Below the pieces are notes generated by a model. The model ran no database searches, had not been told where the DNA came from, and worked only from the letters and a program-made list of their open reading frames with translations. Position numbers and translations under genes: made by a program. Of a stretch of 9,453 bases of DNA, positions 1 to 5,960 are shown in pieces. The first letter of the stretch is position 1. Each line of letters starts with the position of its first letter. The DNA lies in NCBI GenBank assembly GCA_964625865.1, contig CAZVEV010000245.1:1-9453 (forward strand), read 5' to 3'. Source of the stretch: CAZVEV01 sp964625865 (GTDB taxonomy: Bacteria > Planctomycetota > Phycisphaerae > SM23-33).

Positions 1-1
1 G

Positions 2-115
2 CTGCCGCCCATCGAGGAGAAGCCCGTGTTGTTGACCTGCACCTACATGGTGGTGTTGTTCTCCATCCTGGTGCAGGGACTGACCATCAAGAAGGTGTTG
101 CGGCGATATATCTGA
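2..115 (+). CDS. C-terminal fragment of a CPA1-type Na+/H+ antiporter
   Basis: The gene starts before the window; only the last 37 codons and a TGA stop are present. The visible peptide contains TYMVVLFSILVQGLTIKKVL. This matches the final transmembrane segment and end of CPA1 (NhaP-type) cation/proton antiporters, where a T-Y-x-V-V-x-F-S-I-L-V-Q-G-L-T motif precedes a short basic tail. Such proteins exchange Na+ or K+ for H+ across the inner membrane. The ending with basic residues (KKVLRRYI) shows that this copy lacks the long cytoplasmic regulatory tail found in some family members. The identification rests on this one motif, so the family is fairly sure and the ion specificity unknown. 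No terminator-like hairpin with a T tract follows the stop. Confidence 0.75.
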   Translation: MPPIEEKPVLLTCTYMVVLFSILVQGLTIKKVLRRYI

Positions 116-168
116 ACACGATGACGACGCGCGAAGCCGTAACGACAATGTTTACAACATGATATACC

Positions 169-197
169 TTGACGAGATATCGCATTTCTGCTAGTCT
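169..197 (+). promoter_or_regulatory. candidate sigma-70-like promoter of the lipoprotein gene
   Basis: TTGACG (169-174) is a good -35 match. TAGTCT (192-197) lies 17 bases further and is preceded by TGC, an extended -10 signature. Transcription would start near 204, about 90 bases before the chosen ATG. A short inverted repeat ATGTT-TAC-AACAT (148-160) sits just upstream of the -35 and could be a regulator site. The -10 match is weak, so this is only a candidate. Confidence 0.3.
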
Positions 198-296
198 GCA
201 AATGTGGGGGACGCGTTCTTTAATATTTCGTTCCTCGTTTGTTCGTGTTTGGCTTCACTGGCTCCACAACTCTCGTACGAGCAGGGGGAAAACGCG

Positions 297-1064
297 ATGC
301 GCATCGTGAAACTCTTATCCGTAGTCTTGATCGGCGTCATGCCGTGGTTGCTCTCTTGTCAGGAAGGTGGCTCCGGGGTGGACCCTTTGGGTCTCGCGGA
401 CAAGAACTTCGACAACCAGCAGGCCTATCTGGAGGATCTCTGGCAGAGAAGCGAGAACATGGTATTCGAGACCGTCCTGACGGCGGACTTCAAGCCCGAG
501 GACGGCTGCAACGTGAGCGGTGTACCGCCGAGTTGGGCGGACCAGTACCCGGACTACCAGTTCCGGCTGGAGATCGCGCCGCACGCCATCAACGAGGACA
601 TCCCCGACCTGGTGACCATCATGATCAGCGTGCCGACCCTTGAATCGATCACACCCGTCATCGATGCCACCCAGGCCATGCCCATCGAGCGCACCATCGA
701 ATACGAAGCTTCGGTCCTGGACTCATTCGAACCGGCCGCCGCCTTGACCATCTCCTTCCATCCACACTTGAGGCCCAGTTGCAGGGAGTATTGCTTCTTC
801 GGTCTGGAGCACGACGAGGACGATCCACTCTTCTACGTGAACGACCCGCAGGATGTCCTGCCGCCGCAGAACCAGGCCTCGAAGCGCCTGGCCGGCCCCC
901 CCATGGAGCCGATCGAGGATCCCGTGATCGGTTGCGCCACGGGGATCGAACTCGAGGTCAGGAGCTTTTCCCAGACCGAACGGCCCGATCGCTGGCACGT
1001 GGTGAACGGCTGCTGCGGACGCGGCGGCATGCCGATAGAGACGCCGTGCGACTGGGAAGAGTGA
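297..1064 (+). CDS. predicted lipoprotein of unknown function (ZU5-like candidate)
   Basis: The reading frame is open from 204, but ATG 297 is preferred. It follows an AGGGGG ribosome site (283-288) at 8 bases and begins a textbook lipoprotein signal, MRIVKLLSVVLIGVMPWLLSC, with lipobox LLSC and the lipid-bearing Cys at residue 21; residue +2 is Gln. The mature protein is about 235 residues with seven further Cys (71, 162, 166, 213, 239, 240, 251), several near the C-terminus, so disulfides are plausible in the periplasm. Residues 88-160 read like alternating beta strands: FRLEIAPHAI, then VTIMISVP, then AALTISFHP. This resembles the ZU5 pattern (F-x-I-P-P-G-A-L ... I-T-I ... L-x-I), but the match is loose. 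No catalytic motif is visible. The gene converges on the CHAT gene and has no operon partner here. The lipoprotein call is strong; the function is unknown. Confidence 0.8.
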   Translation: MRIVKLLSVVLIGVMPWLLSCQEGGSGVDPLGLADKNFDNQQAYLEDLWQRSENMVFETVLTADFKPEDGCNVSGVPPSWADQYPDYQFRLEIAPHAINEDIPDLVTIMISVPTLESITPVIDATQAMPIERTIEYEASVLDSFEPAAALTISFHPHLRPSCREYCFFGLEHDEDDPLFYVNDPQDVLPPQNQASKRLAGPPMEPIEDPVIGCATGIELEVRSFSQTERPDRWHVVNGCCGRGGMPIETPCDWEE

Positions 1065-1073
1065 GCGTGGCAT

Positions 1074-1101
1074 TTACATCCGTGTAATTTACACGTGTAA
1101 A
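1074..1101. repeat. two tandem TTACA/TGTAA palindromes, operator-like
   Basis: TTACA-TCCG-TGTAA occupies 1074-1087 and is followed at once by the perfect 14-base palindrome TTTACACGTGTAAA (1088-1101). The second contains TACACGTGTA, which fits TACANNTGTA, the operator core bound by CopY/BlaI/MecI-type winged-helix repressors. The site lies between two convergent genes, where an operator is unexpected. No such regulator is encoded in the window. An alternative is a weak AT-rich hairpin. It is followed by an A tract (1099-1105) on the plus strand, not a T tract, so it is not a conventional terminator for the lipoprotein gene. Confidence 0.5.
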
Positions 1102-1139
1102 AAAATGCGGTGTGGTCGAAGTGCGGACGTGCGCGCTTC
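1099..1139 (-). terminator. possible terminator of the TPR-CHAT gene
   Basis: Read on the minus strand after the CHAT stop, an 8-pair stem (1139-1132 with 1125-1118, six-base loop, one G-T pair) is followed by 12 bases and then a run of seven T (1105-1099). The gap between stem and T run is longer than in classical rho-independent terminators, so the call is tentative. Confidence 0.3.
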
Positions 1140-1163
1140 CTCAGGGTTCATCATCGGCGCCGG

Positions 1164-4100
1164 CTAACTTCCATCCCCCATCAACCGGTAAGACGCCCAG
1201 TAATAGGGATGGCGCCAAGCGTCGCGCTCGGCGCGGAGTTCGAGCTGGGCAGCGCGCAGCGCCTGGGCCTTGTTGGCGCCGTTCAGCCAGTGCCGGTAGA
1301 AGCTCGCGGCGAGATACGCCGAGGCCTCGTCGTCGACGCGCAGGGACGATGCCACCACCGTCTTCGCGCCGGCCCGCATGAAGGCGCGCGCGAAGTCGGC
1401 CAAACCCCGCCCCGTGCCGGACGAGCGTCCGGCGGCCTCGCAGCACGACAGGAACACGAGTTCCGCATCCAGCTCCAACTCGCCGGCGGCCTCGATCGTC
1501 ACCGGGAACGGATCCGGGCCGGAAGCCAGGCGCAGGGTCGAACTGCCCGGCGCGCCCTGGTGCACGACGGCGTGGCTGGCGATGTGGAGCACGTCGTAGC
1601 GATCCTGCCGCGGGTCGGCGAGGCGTTCCCAGGCGGCGTCGGCGCCCACCCGGGCGACGGCCTGTCCCGCGGGCCAGAGCGCGCAGACGGCACGGGCTTC
1701 CGTTTCGGCGTGACGCAAGGCGAGCACGTCGTCGGGCCGCCGGCTCCCGCCAGCCGTTCCATCCTGTCCGATCGCGAGCAGGCGCAGAGTCGCGGCGGAT
1801 GCCGGTGCGTCGGCGTTTACGAGTGCGGCGAGAGAGGGCGCTTCGCAGACCGGTCCGTGATCGATGACCGTTCGTTCCGAGTCGCCGGCCGGCGCGCCCG
1901 TCCACGACAAGGCGCTCCAGGGCGTGGCGAACAGGATGTCGTCGGGTATGACGCGCAGCGTCTTCCCCGCGGGCCAGCGTTCGCCCAGCGCACCCAGCAA
2001 CAACGTAGCCAGATGACGGGCCGCGTCCTCGTCCACGGGTCGACCGGGCCGCTCCAGATCCGCGGCCACGGGGGCGAGCGCCTGCAGCAACTCGTCACGA
2101 CCGGGCAGGGAGCCGACCGACAGTCCGTCCGCGTCGCCGGTCCAGACGAACGACCTGGCGCGGCCGACGAAAAAAGCCAGCACGGGCGAGTCGTCCGCGA
2201 GTAGATGCGTCAGCATCTCGCCGGTGACGGCGGGCTCGGCCGTGGCGCTCCGGTCGGCACTCCAGCGGCTCCGTTCCGCCAGCAGCAGCGTGTGTTCGCC
2301 CAGATCGAGATCGGCCAGGAGATCCGGGCGGTCCATGTAGAGTCCGATGAGCGCCTCTGCCGCGTCACGCAACGCCACTTGATTGAAGGCGTGCAGCTCC
2401 TCGACCTGGGTCCTGCGACCAGCCCCCTGCAGCAGTTGCAGGGCCGACTGCAGGGATCGCTCCGCCTCCTCGCTCTCCGCGCCCTGTATCAGCGAGCGAC
2501 CGAGTTCGATCCACAGGCGCGCCATGAGATCGGCGGGTGTGTTCTCGGTGCACTGCGCCAGCAGCAGACGGTAGCGCTCGCTCGCTTCCGCGTGCCGGCC
2601 CTCACGGGCGTAGGACATGCCGAGTAGCAGCGATGCGGAGAGACGCGCGCGGAAACGACCGCCGTAGGTCGCGTCGTCGTCGTCCTCGGCGAACAAGTCG
2701 CGAGCGTCCGAGCAGTGGCCCATCTCGAGGAGCACGTGTCCCAGGTGGAAACGGCTCGACGCCAGCCGCGCCGGATCCCCTTCGACTTCGGCCAGTTCGA
2801 GGCACGCCGTGAAAGCGTCGCGGGCCGCGGCGAGATCTCCCCGCAACAGGGCCAGCTCGCCCCCGCTGCGGTGGCACTCCCACAGCTTGCCCTCGCCCCC
2901 GCGTTGTGTCACGGCGGCGCGGGCGCGGGACTGCGCCGCCGCGGCTGCGGTGAACTCGCCCTGTCGGGCCAGCAGGTCCGCCGACAGGATCTCGAAGTCG
3001 GCCAGCCGGTTCTGGTTGGGCAGTCTGTCGCGCAGCGCCTCGGGCATCGCGCGGAGCTGGGCGATGGCGCGGTACGCCAGGTCCACGTGACCCATCTCCA
3101 GACCCATGCGGATGTGGGCGATCAGCATGTCGACGACGTCTTCGGCCTGGTTCGCGTCCCACATCAGCGCGCGCGCCTCGGCCAGCAGGGGCGCGACGGT
3201 CTCGTAGTCGCCGATCTGGCAGTAGTACTCCGCCTCGTACAGGGGCATCAGGGGCGTGTTGAGGGGGTCCGGGAAGGCGTCCACCCAGCGCCGGGCGCGA
3301 GCGAGGTAGACCTTGCAGGAGTCCAGACGGCCCAGCATGCGGAAGTCATAGGAGAGGCTCGTCAGGTTGCGGGGCACGTTCTGGGAATCGGCGGCGGCCA
3401 GGGCGTGGGCCAGGTTCCGCTTGTCGTACGCGATGGCGCTCTGGTAGTCCCGGATGTGGCAGCAGATGGACGCGGCCTGGTCCAGGCCGGAGGTGAGGCC
3501 CCAGGCGTAGGTGCTGTCTTCGGCATCACGCAGGCAGGCCTCCAGCAGCTCGAGCGCGCCGTAGTACTCGCGCCTGTCCTGCATGATCTTGGCGATCAGG
3601 ATCCGCCGCTTGATGGACAGGTAGGGGTTGTCGACCTTGTGCGCCATGGCGGTCGCGAGCACGGCGGCGTGCAGGGCGTCGTCGAGCCGGTCGCTGCTCT
3701 CGAGGCACCCCGCGATGTCGTACCAGCATTCCGCTTCCAGGCGACAGCCGCCCGTGCGTCGCGCCAGCGGCAGGCAGCGCAGCAGGCGCGCCACCGCGGC
3801 CAGGTCGCCCACCCGGCTCCGTTCTTCGTAGGCCAGGTTCAGGGTCAGGATCACCTGTTGCAGGGAGTCCAGTTCCGCCGCAGCTAGTTCCGCCGCGCGG
3901 AAGAACGTCTCGCGCTTCAGGTAACCATAGGAGAGACGGCCGCGCAGGTAGGCGCCGACCGCGCGGGTCGAGTCGGCGAGGTCCGGATGGCGTAGCATGT
4001 CCGCGAAGGGCTCTGGTCGGGAGACGTAGTGCCGGTAGCGGGTCGCGAGACTGATCCAGAGGAAGTTCGTCGGATCGTCTTGCCAGGCAGTCCAGAGCTC

Positions 4101-4382
4101 GTCGATGGCGCGGGCGCGGGATTCCAGCCTCTGTATCGCGACTTCCAGCTCCTGGGCGCGATCGAGCAGGCGTGTGATATCGTGGGTCGGTTCCGGGCCC
4201 GCCAGGGCTTCCCGTCCCGCCGCCAGGGGGGCGGCCAGCTCGGTGGAGAGTGGGATGCCCTGCAGATCGAAGATCTCAGCGAGCGGATCATCGCCCTTTT
4301 TCTCGCATCCCGCCGCGGCCGCCAGCAGGATGGCGAGGACGGCCAGGATCGTGGTCGGAGCTCGTGTACGTGCGTCGGTCAT
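1164..4382 (-). CDS. TPR-repeat lipoprotein with C-terminal CHAT (caspase-like) protease domain
   Basis: This 1072-residue protein starts at ATG 4382. The N-terminus is a lipoprotein signal ending LLAAAAGC, with the lipidated Cys at 26 and Glu at +2, so it should be anchored in the envelope facing the periplasm or outside. Residues about 140-720 are Ala/Leu-rich helical pairs typical of TPR repeats (e.g. AREGRHAEASERYRLLLAQ), a protein-binding scaffold. Residues about 727-1070 form a CHAT domain: LRVIPDDILFATPWSAL (809-825), the LALRHAETEA helix (887), the His motif HIASHA (catalytic His 937) and the Cys motif LSCCEAAG (catalytic Cys 981, with an extra Cys at 980). CHAT proteins are caspase/separase-type cysteine peptidases; both catalytic residues are present, so activity is plausible, substrate unknown. 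It is divergent from the ECF sigma/anti-sigma pair with a 108-base gap, a context suggesting a shared signalling role (inference). Only a weak ribosome site precedes the start. Confidence 0.9.
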   Translation of the reverse strand: MTDARTRAPTTILAVLAILLAAAAGCEKKGDDPLAEIFDLQGIPLSTELAAPLAAGREALAGPEPTHDITRLLDRAQELEVAIQRLESRARAIDELWTAWQDDPTNFLWISLATRYRHYVSRPEPFADMLRHPDLADSTRAVGAYLRGRLSYGYLKRETFFRAAELAAAELDSLQQVILTLNLAYEERSRVGDLAAVARLLRCLPLARRTGGCRLEAECWYDIAGCLESSDRLDDALHAAVLATAMAHKVDNPYLSIKRRILIAKIMQDRREYYGALELLEACLRDAEDSTYAWGLTSGLDQAASICCHIRDYQSAIAYDKRNLAHALAAADSQNVPRNLTSLSYDFRMLGRLDSCKVYLARARRWVDAFPDPLNTPLMPLYEAEYYCQIGDYETVAPLLAEARALMWDANQAEDVVDMLIAHIRMGLEMGHVDLAYRAIAQLRAMPEALRDRLPNQNRLADFEILSADLLARQGEFTAAAAAQSRARAAVTQRGGEGKLWECHRSGGELALLRGDLAAARDAFTACLELAEVEGDPARLASSRFHLGHVLLEMGHCSDARDLFAEDDDDATYGGRFRARLSASLLLGMSYAREGRHAEASERYRLLLAQCTENTPADLMARLWIELGRSLIQGAESEEAERSLQSALQLLQGAGRRTQVEELHAFNQVALRDAAEALIGLYMDRPDLLADLDLGEHTLLLAERSRWSADRSATAEPAVTGEMLTHLLADDSPVLAFFVGRARSFVWTGDADGLSVGSLPGRDELLQALAPVAADLERPGRPVDEDAARHLATLLLGALGERWPAGKTLRVIPDDILFATPWSALSWTGAPAGDSERTVIDHGPVCEAPSLAALVNADAPASAATLRLLAIGQDGTAGGSRRPDDVLALRHAETEARAVCALWPAGQAVARVGADAAWERLADPRQDRYDVLHIASHAVVHQGAPGSSTLRLASGPDPFPVTIEAAGELELDAELVFLSCCEAAGRSSGTGRGLADFARAFMRAGAKTVVASSLRVDDEASAYLAASFYRHWLNGANKAQALRAAQLELRAERDAWRHPYYWASYRLMGDGS

Positions 4383-4404
4383 CGCTCTCGCAGTCGATGT
4401 GGGG

Positions 4405-4416
4405 ATGTCGCGACAT
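4405..4416. repeat. 12-base perfect palindrome in the divergent CHAT/sigma intergenic region
   Basis: ATGTCGCGACAT is a perfect palindrome in the 108-base gap between the divergent starts of the CHAT and sigma-factor genes. Its position, 23 bases upstream of the CHAT ATG and 74 upstream of the sigma ATG, suits an operator affecting both genes. No convincing -35/-10 pair could be read in this gap on either strand, as might be expected if the promoters use an alternative sigma factor. A wider TGCCA (4423-4427) / TGGCA (4451-4455) inverted pair is also present but has a long spacer. Confidence 0.4.
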
Positions 4417-4490
4417 GGACACTGCCATTAAAACTCACTAAGATCAAGATTGGCAGAATACTAGTCATCAGCCAGCGAGTAACGGACCTC

Positions 4491-5114
4491 ATGCACACCG
4501 ATGCGCACAACTCCGACGAAGCCACCTTCTACGCGACGGCCATCGCCTCGTATGTGGCCGGGGACAGCGATGCCGGCGAAGCGCTGAGCGTCGCCCTGGC
4601 CGGCCCCGTGCGCCTGGAGGCGCGGGTGTTTCTGGGCGACGACAGCGCGGACGTGGACGACGTCGTCCAGGACTCGCTCGTGGCCGTCCTGCACTATCTG
4701 CGGAAGAACGGGGGTTTCACCGGAAATCTGGTGAAGTTCGCCGTCACCGTGGCGCGCAATCGCTGCCGCAACCTGCTGAACTGGCGCAAGCGACTGCCGC
4801 ACACGCAGATCGACCCGATGCTGTCGTGGCTCGAAAACACCGATCACACGCCCCTGGACGCTCTGCTCGACCAGGAGGTGTCGGAGATTCTGCAGGAGGC
4901 CCTCGAACGGCTCTCCGAGGATTGCCGGATCATCCTGCGCGCGTTCTACCTCGACGAGATGCCCGTCGAGGAAATCCGCCGCCGTATCGGCCTGAAAACG
5001 GTGCAGGGGATCTATTACCGCAAGGCGGCCTGTCTGGAGGAAGCTTATCGCCGCTTGAAAAAACGGCTCGCCGTTTGTTCATCCGGACGAAGCGGAGGGC
5101 CTGGACGACGATAG
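4491..5114 (+). CDS. ECF-type RNA polymerase sigma factor
   Basis: A 207-residue protein that directs RNA polymerase to a specific promoter set. Residues about 40-101 form sigma region 2, including the acidic DVDDVVQDSLVAVL helix (54-67, core binding) and VTVARNRCRNLLNWRKR (85-101, the -10 recognition helix). Residues about 135-192 form region 4, with ALERLSEDCRIILRAFYLDEM and the helix-turn-helix PVEEIRRRIGL ... VQGIYYRKAACLEEA that reads the -35. Regions 1 and 3 are absent, as in all ECF factors. The frame is open far upstream, to 4029, but that extension is antisense to the CHAT gene and is not sigma-like, so ATG 4491 (MHTDAHNSDE) is chosen; its ribosome site is weak. The anti-sigma gene follows 16 bases after the stop, so the two form an operon. 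The tail after 193 is Gly/Arg-rich and nonconserved in appearance. Confidence 0.92.
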   Translation: MHTDAHNSDEATFYATAIASYVAGDSDAGEALSVALAGPVRLEARVFLGDDSADVDDVVQDSLVAVLHYLRKNGGFTGNLVKFAVTVARNRCRNLLNWRKRLPHTQIDPMLSWLENTDHTPLDALLDQEVSEILQEALERLSEDCRIILRAFYLDEMPVEEIRRRIGLKTVQGIYYRKAACLEEAYRRLKKRLAVCSSGRSGGPGRR

Positions 5115-5130
5115 CCTTGAAGGATCCATC

Positions 5131-5889
5131 ATGGACGAAAAAAAACCGGATCACCACGATTTCGAATGCGTGGAACCCGCGCTCGGCGACGAGATGTGGC
5201 GTCTGGACAGCCCTGCGCTCGACGCCGCCCTGCACAGCCGGCTCGATAACCACTTGATGGTCTGCGACGCGTGCCGCATACGGCGGGCGACGGAGGCGCG
5301 GATCGCCGCCGGTCTGTCCGACGGGACACTCGTGCTACCGCGTACCCGCCCCCTCGTCGCGGACGTGCGCCGGCCGCGGATGCGCGTCATGGCCTGGAGC
5401 GGGGGACTGGCCGTGGCCGCCAGCCTCCTGCTGTTGATGGTCATGTCGCCGCGCGCGCGGGACGACGGCAGGATCGTGCGCTCGGCCGATGAACCACGCT
5501 TCCTGCGACCGGTCGAGGGTGAAGTCGTCAGCGGCGGACATCCCCGTCTGTCCTGGGCTCCCATCGAGGGCGCGTCCGCCTACCGCCTCACCATCAGCGA
5601 GGTTGGCGGCGACTACGCGTGGCGCGGCGAGACCGCTGACCACAACCTTACCGTGCCGGCCTCCGCCGCGCTGCCCCTCGCGCGCGACTACCGCGCCTTC
5701 CTGGAACCCGTGCCCGCCGATCTGGCCCAGCCCGGCGGCGTCACCGTCTCCTTCCGCGCCGGCGACTTGCGGGAGCACACGGCCTACCGCCTCGCCGCCT
5801 CGTCGCCCTGGATCAAGGTCCTGGGACTGGCGGGAGTGTTCCTGCTCCTCGGCGCGACCGTCCTGCGCCTCGTCTACCGTTCCGCCTAA
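5131..5889 (+). CDS. membrane-bound anti-sigma factor with zf-HC2-like zinc site and FN3-like periplasmic domain
   Basis: A 252-residue partner of the upstream sigma factor. The start is fixed by AAGGA (5120-5124), 6 bases before ATG. The N-terminal cytoplasmic part has the ZAS/zf-HC2 layout C13 ... H41-x3-C45-x2-C48 (NHLMVCDACR), which normally binds zinc and clamps the sigma factor. A first membrane span covers about 86-105 (VMAWSGGLAVAASLLLLMVM). The outside region of about 120 residues contains FLRPVEGEVVSGGHPRLSWAP and ASAYRLTISEVGG, typical of a fibronectin-III/Ig-like fold as found in sensory or sugar-binding stalks. Unusually, a second span follows at about 228-248 (KVLGLAGVFLLLGATVLRLVY) with a basic end, so the sensor domain is a loop tethered at both ends; most single-span anti-sigma factors lack this. 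Release of the sigma factor by proteolysis or conformational change is inferred. It ends at the hairpin shared with the convergent dockerin gene. Confidence 0.82.
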   Translation: MDEKKPDHHDFECVEPALGDEMWRLDSPALDAALHSRLDNHLMVCDACRIRRATEARIAAGLSDGTLVLPRTRPLVADVRRPRMRVMAWSGGLAVAASLLLLMVMSPRARDDGRIVRSADEPRFLRPVEGEVVSGGHPRLSWAPIEGASAYRLTISEVGGDYAWRGETADHNLTVPASAALPLARDYRAFLEPVPADLAQPGGVTVSFRAGDLREHTAYRLAASSPWIKVLGLAGVFLLLGATVLRLVYRSA

Positions 5890-5930
5890 AAAAGCCCGGC
5901 TGCCGATCCTCGTGGATTCGACAGCCGGGC
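5888..5930 (-). terminator. rho-independent terminator of the dockerin-repeat gene
   Basis: A 9-pair GC-rich stem, GCCCGGCTG (5894-5902) with CAGCCGGGC (5922-5930), encloses a 19-base loop that can itself pair (GATCC/GGATT). On the minus strand it is followed at once by six T (5893-5888), a classical intrinsic terminator about 30 bases past the stop of the minus-strand gene at 5961. The T run overlaps the TAA stop of the convergent anti-sigma gene. On the plus strand the hairpin lacks a T tract after the stem, so it would stop anti-sigma transcription less efficiently. Confidence 0.85.
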
Positions 5931-5960
5931 CGAGCGCCCCTCGCGGGCGTGCGGTACCTC

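Noticed and set aside
1110..3887. Long plus-strand open frames opposite the CHAT gene (1110-2204, 2715-3887)
   Set aside because: They are GC-driven shadows with Arg/Gly/Gln-rich composition and no domain; the minus-strand frame carries the complete CHAT motifs.
4029..4490. N-terminal extension of the sigma-factor frame
   Set aside because: It lies antisense inside the CHAT coding region and is not sigma-like; ATG 4491 starts a normal ECF protein.
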